Shown: in pieces, positions 31,849 to 40,815 of the stretch
How positions within the stretch are numbered: position 1 is the first letter of the stretch
Layout of the letters: each line of letters opens with the position of its first letter
Source: Streptomyces cirratus
Lineage (GTDB): Bacteria > Actinomycetota > Actinomycetes > Streptomycetales > Streptomycetaceae
DNA length: 64,000 bases
Assembly (NCBI RefSeq): GCF_014650775.1
Contig: NZ_BMVP01000009.1
Span: 124,001-188,000, forward strand
Direction of reading: 5' to 3'
The notes under the pieces: model-generated
Seen by the model: the letters and a program-made list of their open reading frames with translations, nothing else
What the model was told of the DNA's origin: nothing
Database searches by the model: none
Position numbers and translations under genes: made by a program

Positions 31849-32923
31849 CCCCCGTCCGGTAGACCGTGCCGCCGCAGGCCGCCGGGATCGTCGCCCGGGT
31901 CGTCGGGGCGCCCGCCGCCGGGGTGTGGGACACCTCGACCCCGGTGGGGGCCGGGGCGGTGGTGCCGCCCAGCGGGTCCGAGACCGCGGCCTGGCCGGTG
32001 GTGGCGCCCGCCCCGGCGGTGGCGCCGCGGTCGCCCTGTGCCGGCTTGGCCGACGGGCCGGCGGTGCCCGCGGGACAGGAGCGGTCCGAGGGGACCCAGG
32101 CGAACCGGACCTCGTACGCCGCGTTCGGCTGGAGCACGACCGACGGGGACTCCGCGGACGGGTCGGGGAGCAGCCCGCTCGCCGGATCGCCCGCGGTGTG
32201 GCCGACCACGGCGACCGCGGGGCTCTTCGCGGGCGGCGGGGAGTCGGCCGCGGGGGCCGCGGTCACGGTGTCCGGGCCGGCGGCGAGACAGCCCCGGTCC
32301 GAGACGTTGGTGACCTTGAAGCTGCCGTACACCGTTCCGTCGGCGCCGGGGGCGCGGGCGCCGCCCAGCACCCCGAGCTGCGCGGCGGTGCACTCCGGGA
32401 GGCCCCGCACCGCTCCGAGCGGGGGCAGCTGGGGGTTGCCGGTACCGGGGGTGCCGGCCGAGGTGCTGCCCGCCGTCGGGCCCGAGGCCGTTCCCCCGGG
32501 GGCGGAGCCGCTCGGGTGGGGGGCCGGGCCGGCGCCGGTGCCGCCCGGCTCGGGGTGACCGCCGGTGGGGCCCGTGGACTTGGAGTACGCCCCGGAGCCG
32601 TTCTGGTGCGGGTCGGAGGGGCCGCCCGTCCTGCCGCCCCGGGGCTCCCCGTGTCCGGCCATGGCCGGGTGTCCGGCGGCGCTGCTGCTCGCGGTGCCGG
32701 TGATGCGCAGGGCCGTCGGGACCGCGGCCCCGGCGAGGAGTACGGCCGCGGCCGCGCCGACGAGCGCGCGGCGCTTGCGGGTGCGGGTGCGGCGGGCGGG
32801 GACCGCGTGGCGCAGCCGCTCCAGGGCGTGCTCGGAGGGCTCCAGGTCCTGCACGGCCCCGCTGAGCAGGTGGCGCAGCCGCTGCTCGTCGAAGGCCTGG
32901 GGCGTGGTGTGGTCGTCCCTCAT
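31820..32923 (-). CDS. Putative membrane partner (anti-sigma-like) of the downstream-encoded sigma factor
   Basis: A 367-residue protein. Residues 1-50 are cytoplasmic and charged (FDEQRLRHLLSGAVQDLEPSEHALERLRHAVPARR), followed by one membrane helix (about 53-70), then a long Gly/Pro/Ser/Thr-rich linker and an external beta-rich domain with four cysteines. The start overlaps the sigma gene stop by ATGA. A cytoplasmic head, one helix and an outside sensor is the classic anti-sigma plan, but no zinc-binding ASD motif is visible, so this is inference from context and topology. The 3' end overlaps the SURF1 gene tail. Confidence 0.7.
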   Translation of the reverse strand: MRDDHTTPQAFDEQRLRHLLSGAVQDLEPSEHALERLRHAVPARRTRTRKRRALVGAAAAVLLAGAAVPTALRITGTASSSAAGHPAMAGHGEPRGGRTGGPSDPHQNGSGAYSKSTGPTGGHPEPGGTGAGPAPHPSGSAPGGTASGPTAGSTSAGTPGTGNPQLPPLGAVRGLPECTAAQLGVLGGARAPGADGTVYGSFKVTNVSDRGCLAAGPDTVTAAPAADSPPPAKSPAVAVVGHTAGDPASGLLPDPSAESPSVVLQPNAAYEVRFAWVPSDRSCPAGTAGPSAKPAQGDRGATAGAGATTGQAAVSDPLGGTTAPAPTGVEVSHTPAAGAPTTRATIPAACGGTVYRTGVIPLTRPSP

Positions 32924-33813
32924 GACTGCGCAGCCTCCATCGCCACCCGCAGCGCGGCAATGCCCCGCGAACCGTACGCCTTCACCGAGCCGAGGGATAC
33001 GCCGAGCGTCTCGGCGACCTGGGCTTCGGTCATGTCCGCGAAGTACCGCAGGACCAGTACCTCGCGCTGCCGTCGCTGGAGCCCCCGCATCGCCTTGATC
33101 AGGTCGTCGCGCTCCAGCTGGTCGTACGCGCCCTCTTCCGCGCTCGCCATGTCCGGCATGGGTTTCGAGAGGAGTTTCAGGCCGAGGATGCGGCGGCGCA
33201 GTGCGGAGCGGGAGAGGTTGACGACGGTCTGGCGGAGGTACGCCAGCGTCTTGTCGCGGTCCCGGACCCGGTTGCGGGCGGAGTGGACGCGTATGAAGGC
33301 CTCCTGGACGACGTCCTCGCAGGAGGCGGTGTCGTCCAGGAGCAGTGCGGCGAGCCCGAGGAGGGAGCGGTAGTGGGCCTGGTAGGTCTGGGTGAGGTGG
33401 TCGACGGTGGTGCCGGCGACGACCGCCTCGTCGAGGGGGGTCTCCACCGTTTCCCCCGCGGCCCGCGTGCTCCCGGCGGTTTCCGCACTGTCGCGGGGCG
33501 CGGGGACGCGGCCGCCACGGGTCGCCAGGGCCGCCGTCGGTACGCCGGCCGGCGGGACGGGAAGGATCATCGGGAGCCCGCCGGGCGCGGACGCCGGGGA
33601 GCGCCGGCGCGGCGGAGCGACACGTGCCGAAGCGACGTACGTCGGGGCGACGTGTGCCGGGGCGACGTGTGCCGGGGCGACGAGCGCCGCAGCGGTGCGT
33701 GCCGCGGCGCCGCGCGCCGGAGCGATGGTGAAGTCGAGCAATGCCTCTGCCACGCCCGTTGGACGCACTTCGCCCCGCCGGGGTTGTACGCGCCGGTCAG
33801 ATGGGCCGACCAT
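32920..33813 (-). CDS. ECF-type RNA polymerase sigma factor
   Basis: The conserved part (about residues 135-297) has sigma region 2 (YRSLLGLAALLLDDTASCEDVVQEAFIRVHS) and region 4 (LQRRQREVLVLRYFADMTEAQVAETLGVSLGSVKAYGSRGIAAL), as in SigE/SigM-like ECF factors. The first 130 residues are unusual: Ala/Pro/Arg-rich with a repeated VAPAHVAPAHVAP stretch from a 15-bp DNA repeat. They may be an expanded tail, or the true start may be later, since ATG 33813 has a poorly spaced ribosome binding site. The membrane partner is coupled by ATGA. It is in the same direction as ask-asd but separated by 109 bp. Confidence 0.85.
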   Translation of the reverse strand: MVGPSDRRVQPRRGEVRPTGVAEALLDFTIAPARGAAARTAAALVAPAHVAPAHVAPTYVASARVAPPRRRSPASAPGGLPMILPVPPAGVPTAALATRGGRVPAPRDSAETAGSTRAAGETVETPLDEAVVAGTTVDHLTQTYQAHYRSLLGLAALLLDDTASCEDVVQEAFIRVHSARNRVRDRDKTLAYLRQTVVNLSRSALRRRILGLKLLSKPMPDMASAEEGAYDQLERDDLIKAMRGLQRRQREVLVLRYFADMTEAQVAETLGVSLGSVKAYGSRGIAALRVAMEAAQS

Positions 33814-33922
33814 GTCCCCGTTGCCCTCATGCGCACCCGATCTTCCCGTTCGCCCCGTTTATCCAGGCGGCAGTCGGGCCATCACCTTGATCGAGGGATC
33901 GCCGACGATCCTACAAAGTGAA

Positions 33923-34999
33923 CTACGCGAATTCACCCGCGATCAGTTCCGCGATCTGGGTCGCGTTCAGCGCCGCGCCCTTGCGCAGATTGTCCGCGCA
34001 GACGAAGAACTCCAGGGCCCGGTCGTCGTCGAGCGACGCCCTCACCCGGCCCACCCAGGCCGGATCCGTCCCGGCCGCGTCCACGGGCGTCGGGAACTCC
34101 CCCGCCGCCGGATCGTCCACGAGGACCACGCCGGGCGCCGTCTCCAGCGTCTTGCGGGCCTGCCCGGCGTCCACTTCGCGCTCGAACCGGGCCCGTACCG
34201 TCAGCGAATGCCCCTCCAGCACGGGAACCTGCACACAGGTCACCGCGATCGGCAGCTCCGGCAGTTCCAGGATCCGCCGGGTCTGCGACCGCACCGCCAG
34301 CTCGTGCGAGGACCAGCCGCCCTCGCGCAGCTCCCCGGACCAGGGCACCACGTTCAGCGCGAGCGGGGCCGCGAAGGGCCCCGTGTCCTCGCCCACGACC
34401 CGCCGTACGTCCCCGGGCTGCTCCCCGAGGGAGGTCCCGGCGACCAGCGAGAGCTGCCGGCGCAGTGCCTGCGTACCGGCCCGGCCCGCGGCGCTGGCGG
34501 CCTGGTAGGAGGAAACGGCCAGGTCGGCCAGCCCGTAGTCGGCGTGCAGCGCGCCCAGGGCGGCGATCATGGTGGCGGTCACGCAGTCGGGCCCCGCCAC
34601 GATGCCGCGCGGCCGGACCCGTACGGCGTGCCCGTTCACCTCGGGCACCACCACCGGCACCTCGGGGTCCTCCCGGAAGGCCGCCGACTGGTCCACGGCC
34701 ACGGCTCCGCGCGCCGTCACGGCGGGAGCCCACTGCGCGGAGACCCCGGGCGGGGTCAGGAACAGCGCCACGTCGCCCGCCCCGAGGCCGTCGAAGGCGT
34801 CCTCGCTCAGGGCGAGCACCTCCGTCTCCAGACCGCGCACGGCCACCATGCGGCCGGCGGAGCGCGGGGAGGCGATCAGGCGGATGTCGCCCCAGACGTC
34901 GGCGCGCTGGGACAGTATCCGCAGGACGACGGAGCCGACCGCTCCGGTCGCCCCGACCACGGCGAGCGCCGGGGCCGGGGCCGACCGGGTGCCGGTCAT
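33923..34999 (-). CDS. asd: Aspartate-semialdehyde dehydrogenase
   Basis: Reduces aspartyl phosphate to aspartate semialdehyde for lysine, methionine, threonine and diaminopimelate. The protein has 358 residues with an N-terminal NADP loop ([13 protein letters not shown]), the catalytic cysteine C139 in GPDCVTATM, and the catalytic histidine in [12 protein letters not shown]. The usual context around the cysteine is N-C-S-T; here it is D-C-V-T, a divergence worth noting, as some Streptomyces carry a second asd. ATG 34999 overlaps the ask stop by ATGA, so both enzymes of the pathway are co-translated. Confidence 0.9.
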   Translation of the reverse strand: MTGTRSAPAPALAVVGATGAVGSVVLRILSQRADVWGDIRLIASPRSAGRMVAVRGLETEVLALSEDAFDGLGAGDVALFLTPPGVSAQWAPAVTARGAVAVDQSAAFREDPEVPVVVPEVNGHAVRVRPRGIVAGPDCVTATMIAALGALHADYGLADLAVSSYQAASAAGRAGTQALRRQLSLVAGTSLGEQPGDVRRVVGEDTGPFAAPLALNVVPWSGELREGGWSSHELAVRSQTRRILELPELPIAVTCVQVPVLEGHSLTVRARFEREVDAGQARKTLETAPGVVLVDDPAAGEFPTPVDAAGTDPAWVGRVRASLDDDRALEFFVCADNLRKGAALNATQIAELIAGEFA

Positions 35000-36270
35000 C
35001 GTCCGGTGCCTCCGTAGACGACGGCCTCGTCGCTGTCGGAGTCGAGGCCGAAGGCCGTGTGCACGGCGCGGACGGCCTCGTTGACGTCGTCCTGGCGGGT
35101 CACGACCGAGATCCGGATCTCGGAGGTCGAGATCAGCTCGATGTTGACGCCCGCGTCGGACAGCGCCTGGAAGAACGAGGCGGTGACGCCGGGGTTCGTC
35201 TTCATGCCGGCGCCGACCAGGGAGATCTTGCCGATCTGGTCGTCGTAGCGCAGCGAGTCGAAGCCGATCGCGCCCTTCGCCTTCTCCAGGGCGTCGATGG
35301 CCTTGTGGCCCTCGGCCTTGGGGAGGGTGAAGGAGATGTCCGTCAGCCCGGTCGAGGCGGCCGACACGTTCTGCACGATCATGTCGATGTTGATCTCGGC
35401 GTCCGCGATCGCGCGGAAGATCGCCGCGGCCTCGCCCGGCTTGTCCGGGACGCCGACGACCGTGATCTTGGCTTCGGAGACGTCGTGCGCGACTCCGGAG
35501 ATGATGGCGTGCTCCACCGGCTCGTCCCCTTGCGGATTCTCGTTGCTGACCCAGGTGCCCGGCAGTCCGGAGAAGGACGAACGGACGTGGATCGGGATGT
35601 TGTAGCGGCGTGCGTACTCGACGCAGCGGTGCAGCAGCACCTTGGAACCGGAGGCCGCGAGCTCCAGCATGTCCTCGGACGAGATCCAGTCGATCTTCCG
35701 GGCCTTCTTCACGACGCGGGGGTCCGCGGTGAAGACGCCGTCGACATCGGTGTAGATCTCGCAGACCTCGGCGTCCAGCGCCGCGGCCAGCGCGACGGCG
35801 GTCGTGTCCGAGCCGCCGCGGCCGAGCGTGGTGATGTCCTTGCTGTCGGCCGAGACACCCTGGAAGCCGGCGACGATGGCGATGTTGCCCTCGTCCAGCG
35901 CGGTGCGGATACGGCCCGGCGTGACATCGATGATGCGCGCCTTGTTGTGGACCGAGTCGGTGATGACACCTGCCTGGCTGCCGGTGAACGACTGGGCCTC
36001 GTGGCCCAGGTTTTTGATCGCCATGGCCAGCAGGGCCATGGAGATCCGCTCTCCCGCCGTCAGCAGCATGTCGAACTCACGACCGGCGGGCATCGGGGAT
36101 ACCTGCTCGGCGAGATCGATCAACTCGTCCGTCGTGTCGCCCATCGCGGATACCACGACGACGACCTGGTGGCCGTCCTTCTTGGCATCCACGATCCGCT
36201 TGGCGACGCGCTTGATGCCCTCGGCATCGGCTACGGAGGAGCCTCCGTACTTCTGCACGACAAGGCCCAC
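34996..36270 (-). CDS. ask: Aspartate kinase
   Basis: Phosphorylates aspartate, the committed step of the aspartate family. 424 residues with KYGGSSV at the N-terminus, [16 protein letters not shown] in the kinase domain, and two ACT domains (about 265-410) including [36 protein letters not shown], the lysine/threonine-sensing region. In actinobacteria a shorter beta subunit starts inside the same gene, with GTG or ATG codons before the ACT domains. GTG 36270 has AGGAG upstream. A 7-bp hairpin TGAGATG/CATCTCA lies about 85-105 bp upstream. Confidence 0.96.
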   Translation of the reverse strand: MGLVVQKYGGSSVADAEGIKRVAKRIVDAKKDGHQVVVVVSAMGDTTDELIDLAEQVSPMPAGREFDMLLTAGERISMALLAMAIKNLGHEAQSFTGSQAGVITDSVHNKARIIDVTPGRIRTALDEGNIAIVAGFQGVSADSKDITTLGRGGSDTTAVALAAALDAEVCEIYTDVDGVFTADPRVVKKARKIDWISSEDMLELAASGSKVLLHRCVEYARRYNIPIHVRSSFSGLPGTWVSNENPQGDEPVEHAIISGVAHDVSEAKITVVGVPDKPGEAAAIFRAIADAEINIDMIVQNVSAASTGLTDISFTLPKAEGHKAIDALEKAKGAIGFDSLRYDDQIGKISLVGAGMKTNPGVTASFFQALSDAGVNIELISTSEIRISVVTRQDDVNEAVRAVHTAFGLDSDSDEAVVYGGTGR

Positions 36271-36353
36271 GTGCGCTCCTCGCTCAATCCAGTACTGCGG
36301 TCAGTCACGCAGTCTAACGAGCGACCGTAATCCGACCGGCACGTACCACATCA

Positions 36354-36374
36354 TGAGATGTTGAGTTCATCTCA
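36354..36374. other. Small hairpin in the gap between the DUF5063 gene and ask
   Basis: TGAGATG and CATCTCA flank a 7-nt loop in the 163-bp gap between the DUF5063 gene and ask, with a GC-rich hairpin (GGCCGG/CCGGCC type) nearer the stop at about 36401-36427. The first may be an ask operator and the second the recR operon terminator. Both are weak guesses. Confidence 0.35.
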
Positions 36375-36433
36375 GGAACACCGCGGCGACGGCGTCAGGG
36401 AACCGGCCGGACCGGCCGCGGGCCGGCCCCGCG

Positions 36434-37099
36434 TCAGGCCTGGCTGCGCTGCGGAGCCCGTCCCATGCCGCCCAGTTCCTGCGCCATGACCTCGCCCGCC
36501 TGCTCCGCGAGGTCGTCCTCGGCGAGGTCCTCGTCGGTGTCCAGGCCGTCGAGGGCGTCCAGCGGCTGGTCGAGGCGCACGTGGGCCACCAGCGACTGGA
36601 GCGCGCGCAAGGTGGCCGAGGCCGTCGAACCCCAGTTGGAGAAGTAGGAGAACTGCCACCACCACAGCGCCTCGGTGGTCCGGCCCGCCCGGTAGTGGGC
36701 CAGGCCGTGCCGCAGGTCGGCGACGACGTCGGCGAGGTCGTCGGAGATCCGGTGCGCGACCGGAGCCTTGCGCGGCTCGTAGGGGTCGAAGACCTCCGAG
36801 TACACGTCGACCGGGTCGAGCATGTACGCGAACCGCTCGCGCAGCTCGTCCACATCCGGCTCCGGACCCAGGTCGGGCTCGTAGCGCTCGTCCGGCAGGA
36901 CGTCCTGGTACGCACCCAGCCGACCGCCCGCCAGCAGCAGCTGCGAAACCTCCAGCAGGAGGAACGGCACCGCGCTGTCCGGGTCCTCGCCCTTGGCCAC
37001 CTCGGTGACGGCGACGATGAAGGACTCGATCTGGTCCGCGATCTGGACGGCGAAGTCGTCCGGATCCTGGCCAATGGCGTGCAGCGTTGCGTCAGACAT
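36434..37099 (-). CDS. DUF5063 domain protein
   Basis: A 221-residue acidic, helical protein with no signal or membrane segment. The region around [32 protein letters not shown] is the core of the DUF5063 family, known from actinobacteria and of unknown function. ATG 37099 overlaps the last 8 bp of recR, so it is translated with it. The position next to recR and ybaB is conserved in Streptomyces, and a DNA-repair link is possible but untested. Confidence 0.85.
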   Translation of the reverse strand: MSDATLHAIGQDPDDFAVQIADQIESFIVAVTEVAKGEDPDSAVPFLLLEVSQLLLAGGRLGAYQDVLPDERYEPDLGPEPDVDELRERFAYMLDPVDVYSEVFDPYEPRKAPVAHRISDDLADVVADLRHGLAHYRAGRTTEALWWWQFSYFSNWGSTASATLRALQSLVAHVRLDQPLDALDGLDTDEDLAEDDLAEQAGEVMAQELGGMGRAPQRSQA

Positions 37100-37691
37100 C
37101 GAGAAGTCGCCTTCCTTCAAAGGCCCGCCCGAGCGTGACCTCGTCCGCGTACTCCAGATCTCCCCCGACGGGGAGTCCGCTGGCCAGGCGGGTGACTTTC
37201 AGGCCCATCGGCTTGATCATGCGGGCGAGGTAGGTGGCGGTCGCCTCGCCCTCCAGATTCGGGTCGGTGGCGAGGATCAGCTCGGTGACCGTGCCGTCCG
37301 CGAGGCGCGCCAGCAGCTCGCGGATGCGCAGATCGTCCGGGCCGACGCCCTCGATCGGGCTGATGGCGCCTCCGAGGACGTGGTACTTCCCCCGGAACTC
37401 GCGCGTCCGCTCGATCGCGACCACGTCCTTGGGCTCCTCCACGACACAGATGACCGACGGGTCGCGGCGCGGATCGCGGCAGATCCCGCACCGCTCCTCC
37501 TGCGCCACGTTCCCGCACACCGCGCAGAACCGGACCTTGTCCTTCACTTCGAGCAGCGCGTGCGCGAGGCGGCGGACGTCGGTGGGCTCGGTCTGCAGGA
37601 TGTGGAAGGCGATCCGCTGCGCGCTCTTGGGCCCGACGCCGGGCAGCCTGCCCAGTTCGTCGATCAGGTCCTGGACCACGCCTTCGTACAA
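37092..37691 (-). CDS. recR: Recombination protein RecR
   Basis: Works with RecF/RecO to load RecA on gapped DNA. 199 residues, the usual size. The helix-hairpin-helix [15 protein letters not shown], a four-cysteine zinc finger (C56, C59, C68, C71) and a Toprim domain ([29 protein letters not shown]) appear in order. The start is TTG 37691, with GAAGG upstream, giving the conserved [14 protein letters not shown]. ybaB is encoded just upstream, the usual pairing. Confidence 0.96.
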   Translation of the reverse strand: MYEGVVQDLIDELGRLPGVGPKSAQRIAFHILQTEPTDVRRLAHALLEVKDKVRFCAVCGNVAQEERCGICRDPRRDPSVICVVEEPKDVVAIERTREFRGKYHVLGGAISPIEGVGPDDLRIRELLARLADGTVTELILATDPNLEGEATATYLARMIKPMGLKVTRLASGLPVGGDLEYADEVTLGRAFEGRRLLDV

Positions 37692-37757
37692 CGGACTGCC
37701 TTCTTTCGGGTTTCAGATGTGTTCGGGCTATGGATGTCTTGGGTGCCGGGGCTCCGG

Positions 37758-38099
37758 CTAGAACGGGAGGCCGGGGATCCCGCCGCCGCCGAAGCCCTGG
37801 GCCAGGGGGCCCAGCTTCTCCTGCTGGAGCGCCTGGGCGTTCTCGTTGGCCGCCTGGACCGCCGCGACCACCAGGTCCGCGAGGGTCTCGGTGTCCTCGG
37901 GGTCCACGGCCTTGGGGTCGATCACGAGGGCGCGCAGCTCACCGGAGCCGGTGACGGTCGCCTTGACCAGACCGCCGCCGGCCTGGCCCTCGACCTCGGC
38001 CTGCGCCAGGGCCTCCTGGGCCGCGGCGAGGTCCTGCTGCATCTTCTGGGCCTGCTGGAGCAGCTGCTGCATGTCGGGCTGGCCACCACCGGGAATCAC
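37758..38099 (-). CDS. YbaB/EbfC family nucleoid-associated protein
   Basis: A 113-residue DNA-binding protein of the YbaB family, found beside recR in most bacteria. It begins with a Gln-rich helix ([22 protein letters not shown]), has the central [29 protein letters not shown], and a Gly-rich end. It forms dimers that bridge or coat DNA. The start is GTG 38099. It heads the recR operon, with 66 bp before the recR TTG start. The 270 bp upstream (38101-38372) are a divergent promoter region without genes. Confidence 0.93.
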   Translation of the reverse strand: MIPGGGQPDMQQLLQQAQKMQQDLAAAQEALAQAEVEGQAGGGLVKATVTGSGELRALVIDPKAVDPEDTETLADLVVAAVQAANENAQALQQEKLGPLAQGFGGGGIPGLPF

Positions 38100-38372
38100 A
38101 GGGCACTCACTCCATCACTGCGGAAGCTACGGATGCTTCTCAACGCTCGGTCAATCCGAGCCTACGTGGTCCCCGCGCACAGCGCCCTACGCCGTGAGGA
38201 CCAACTCTTTCGAGTGAGAGAGCGGGGGTGCGCGCACCTGCTGGAGCCCTCCTTGTGAGCGGAAATCGCGGGATTCGTTGTCCATCGCGCGTCTTTCGAA
38301 GGTAGGAAGTGCATGCGCACCATTGCGCACACGCGCACCACCACACGTCAGCGCAGGCAGAGGGAGTGCCGG

Positions 38373-39098
38373 GTGAGCCAGCCGGAGATGCAGCCCGAGG
38401 GGCCACCCCGGGATCCCGCAGAGGACGGCGACCTGACCGGCCGGCCGTTTCCTCTCGGGGACTGGGGTGAGCCCGCCGAGCGGCTCGACGAGCTCTACCG
38501 GCGGGTCGAGGACGACGCCCTGCGCACCGCGGAGTGGTACCTGGCCGACCGGGCGTGGAAGCGGCGCGGCGCGCGCACCCTGCGGGTGGGGGCGGCCGCC
38601 GGCGCCGTGGTGGGTGCGTCGTTGCCGCTGATGGAGCTGACGGGCTCCGCCCCGGGGGCGGCCTCGTACGGCTACCTGTGCCTGCTGCTCGGCGCGGCCT
38701 GCCTGGCCTGCGACCGGTTCTTCGGGCTGACCTCCGGATGGATGCGGGACGTGGCCACGGCGCAGGCCGTGCAGCGCCGGCTCCAGAGCCTCCAGTTCGA
38801 CTGGGCCTCGGAGAACGTGCGGGAGGTGCTCGGGCCGACCGAGGGCACGGCGAGCGAGGCGGCGGAGCGCTGCCTGACCGTCCTGCGGCGGTTCGCGGAG
38901 GACGTCACGGAGCTCGTGCGCTCGGAGACCGCGGACTGGATGGTCGAGTTCCGGGCCGGACCGGCCCCGCTGGTCATGCAGTCCCTGGGCTCCGCGGCCA
39001 CCCGGCCGGACCCGGGCGTCCCCCCGGCCCGCTTCGCCCTTCCCCCGGGCACCCGGCCGAACATGCCGCGCCAGCGGCCCCCGGAGCAGCCCCGCTGA
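38373..39098 (+). CDS. SLATT-like two-helix membrane protein
   Basis: A 241-residue protein. An N-terminal disordered, acidic segment precedes an amphipathic helix (LDELYRRVEDDALRTAEWYLADRAWKRRGARTLR) and two membrane helices (about 75-95 and 102-120). A long cytoplasmic helical part and a Pro-rich tail follow. The helix followed by two membrane segments fits SLATT domains, which are proposed pore-forming effectors, but the same design occurs in housekeeping proteins. GTG 38373 has GGGAG 6 nt upstream. It is divergent from ybaB and no defence genes are nearby, so a housekeeping role is more likely. Confidence 0.65.
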   Translation: MSQPEMQPEGPPRDPAEDGDLTGRPFPLGDWGEPAERLDELYRRVEDDALRTAEWYLADRAWKRRGARTLRVGAAAGAVVGASLPLMELTGSAPGAASYGYLCLLLGAACLACDRFFGLTSGWMRDVATAQAVQRRLQSLQFDWASENVREVLGPTEGTASEAAERCLTVLRRFAEDVTELVRSETADWMVEFRAGPAPLVMQSLGSAATRPDPGVPPARFALPPGTRPNMPRQRPPEQPR

Positions 39099-39134
39099 GG
39101 CCGGACCGGGGGCGACGCGGCACGGTCGGCGCGC

Positions 39135-39785
39135 TCAGCTGAAAATGATCATCGACCCTTGGCCGAGGCTCCGGGTCGCCGCCGCGTGCAGTCCGAGCCA
39201 CACGTGCCGCTCCCGCGCGAAGGGACTGTCGTCGTAGGGGATCGGCCCCGCGGGCTCCTCCAGTGAGGTCGGGCGGCCCGGCGGCGCGGGGGCGGCCGGC
39301 GGGTTGCCCGGGTCTATCCCGATCGCGGGCGCCACGAAGGCCAGCTCCCGCAGCAGCCCCTGGGCGGAGCCCAGCGGTCCGCCCCCGGCCAGCAGTTCCT
39401 CGTTGGCCAGCGGAGCGGGGAAGTCCACCGGGACGTAGGCCCCCGCGTGGTCGTAGTGCCATACGAGGTGCGACTGCTGGGCCGTGGGCTCGAACATCTC
39501 CAGCAGCTGCTCGTAGTCACCGCCCAGCTCGTCCACCGGCGTCACCGGCAGCCCGCAGATCTGGAGCAGGTACGCCCGGCGCAGGAAGTGCAGGGCGTCG
39601 TAGTCGAAACCGGCCACCGGAGCGACGTCGCCGCTCAGGCCCGGCATGTAGGCGAACACGGGGACGGACGGCAGGCCCGCCTCGCCCAGCGCCTTGTCGT
39701 ACGAGGCGATCTCTTCCGCGAAGGGGTTGTCGGGGCTGTGGCACAGCACGTCGACAAGGGGGACCAGCCACAGGTCACAGGCCAC
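39135..39785 (-). CDS. Conserved hypothetical protein
   Basis: A 216-residue soluble protein beginning MACDLWLVPLVDVLCHS from GTG 39785. Several Trp, His and acidic residues are visible (e.g. HLVWHYDHAGAYVPVDF, RHVWLGLHAAATRSLGQGS). There is a Pro-rich insertion near residue 165, no membrane segment and no motif I recognise. From memory, similar proteins are conserved across Streptomyces without a known function. It is convergent with the SLATT-like gene, 36 bp apart. Confidence 0.65.
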   Translation of the reverse strand: MACDLWLVPLVDVLCHSPDNPFAEEIASYDKALGEAGLPSVPVFAYMPGLSGDVAPVAGFDYDALHFLRRAYLLQICGLPVTPVDELGGDYEQLLEMFEPTAQQSHLVWHYDHAGAYVPVDFPAPLANEELLAGGGPLGSAQGLLRELAFVAPAIGIDPGNPPAAPAPPGRPTSLEEPAGPIPYDDSPFARERHVWLGLHAAATRSLGQGSMIIFS

Positions 39786-39849
39786 GCGGCCTCCGATCAG
39801 TCATTGCCGCCGATCGGGCCAGCGTAGTGCGCCGGACACGCTCCGCGAA

Positions 39850-39960
39850 GGGGTCGGCGGACACCGGCCCACGGGATGGCCGGAGGTCGGCGTACGGGAT
39901 GGCCGGCGGCCGGCGGGCGGGGCGGCCGGCGGCCGGCGGGTCGGGGGCGGGGCGGCCGGG
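39850..39960. repeat. Short GC-rich tandem repeats between the hypothetical gene and the GntR gene
   Basis: Units of GGCCGGCGGCCGGCGGG and of GATGGCCGGAGGTCGGCGTACGG recur several times in this 200-bp gap. No gene is visible. The unit is unlike the repeats elsewhere in the window, though equally GC-rich. Confidence 0.55.
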
Positions 39961-39994
39961 CGTCGCGACCCGGTGAACCTTCCCGGTCAGAGCC

Positions 39995-40666
39995 CTAGAG
40001 GCCGGCGGCCCAGTCCAGGCCGTGCTGGTCGTACGCGTGCACGATGCGGCGCGCCTCCTCGGCGTCCGCCCGCGTCACCGCGTCCACCAGCTCGCCGTGG
40101 CCGTCCCACAACGCCCGCCGTATCTCCGCCGCGGTCGCCCTCTGGAGGTGGGGTACGGAGAAAACCCAGCACTGGACCCGGATCCGGTGCAGGAACTCGG
40201 AGATGTACGTGTTCCCGACCAGCCCGCTCAGCTCCCGCCAGAACCGCAGGTCATAGCCGATCAGCACTTCGAGGGAACCGCTCTGCGCGGCCCGTCGCGC
40301 CTCCTCGGCCCGGCGCCGCACGGAGACCAGCCGCTCGCCCGAGCCGACCGCCATGCCGCGTTCGACGAGCCGGCGGAAGATCCCGTCCACGACCAGGGCG
40401 CGGGCCTCGATCATGCCCCGGTAGTCCTCGACGCTGTAGGTGCGCACCCGGAACCCGCGGTGCTGCACCGACTCCAGGAGGCCCTGGGCCGAGAGGTCCA
40501 CCAGCGCCTCGCGCACCGGGGTCGCCGAGACCTCGTAGGTCTCGGCGATCTGCTTGACCGTGAACTCGGTGCCGGGTGGCAGGCGCGCCGCGAGCACCTC
40601 GTCGCGCAGCGCGTCCGCTATCTGCCGGCGAAGTGTGTTGCGGGTGACAGCTCCGCTGCCTGGCAT
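39995..40666 (-). CDS. GntR family regulator (FadR/FCD type)
   Basis: 223 residues. The winged helix (LRRQIADALRDEVLAARLPPGTEFTVKQIAETYEVSATPVREALVDLSAQGLLE) is typical GntR. The C-terminal alpha-helical domain (VVDGIFRRLVERG to DGHGELVDAVTRADAEEARRIV) is the FCD ligand-binding type, with HGELVDA near its end. The gene follows the class III aminotransferase on the same strand, separated by a terminator, and may control it. The ligand is unknown but is often a carboxylic acid. ATG 40666 has GGAGA upstream. Confidence 0.88.
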   Translation of the reverse strand: MPGSGAVTRNTLRRQIADALRDEVLAARLPPGTEFTVKQIAETYEVSATPVREALVDLSAQGLLESVQHRGFRVRTYSVEDYRGMIEARALVVDGIFRRLVERGMAVGSGERLVSVRRRAEEARRAAQSGSLEVLIGYDLRFWRELSGLVGNTYISEFLHRIRVQCWVFSVPHLQRATAAEIRRALWDGHGELVDAVTRADAEEARRIVHAYDQHGLDWAAGL

Positions 40667-40749
40667 AGGGGTCCGTCTCCTCGGTAGGACTTCGGACACC
40701 TTAGGGCAGCCGATCCGGCCGAAACCGATCGATACAGGGGGAGTAAAAG

Positions 40750-40780
40750 GACATAGCGCCCGATATTCGGGCGCTATGTC
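40750..40780 (-). terminator. Rho-independent terminator of the aminotransferase gene
   Basis: A perfect 14-bp stem (GACATAGCGCCCGA with TCGGGCGCTATGTC, loop TAT). Read on the minus strand it is followed by CCTTTTACT, a T-rich tract rare in this genome. It lies 35 bp after the aminotransferase stop, between it and the GntR gene. Confidence 0.88.
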
Positions 40781-40815
40781 GCGCGTCGGTACCTTCGCCC
40801 TTCGCCCTTCGGCTT

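Noticed and set aside
38373-39098. A defence-system interpretation of the SLATT-like protein
   Set aside because: No nuclease, reverse transcriptase, nucleotide cyclase or other defence gene is adjacent; neighbours are housekeeping genes.
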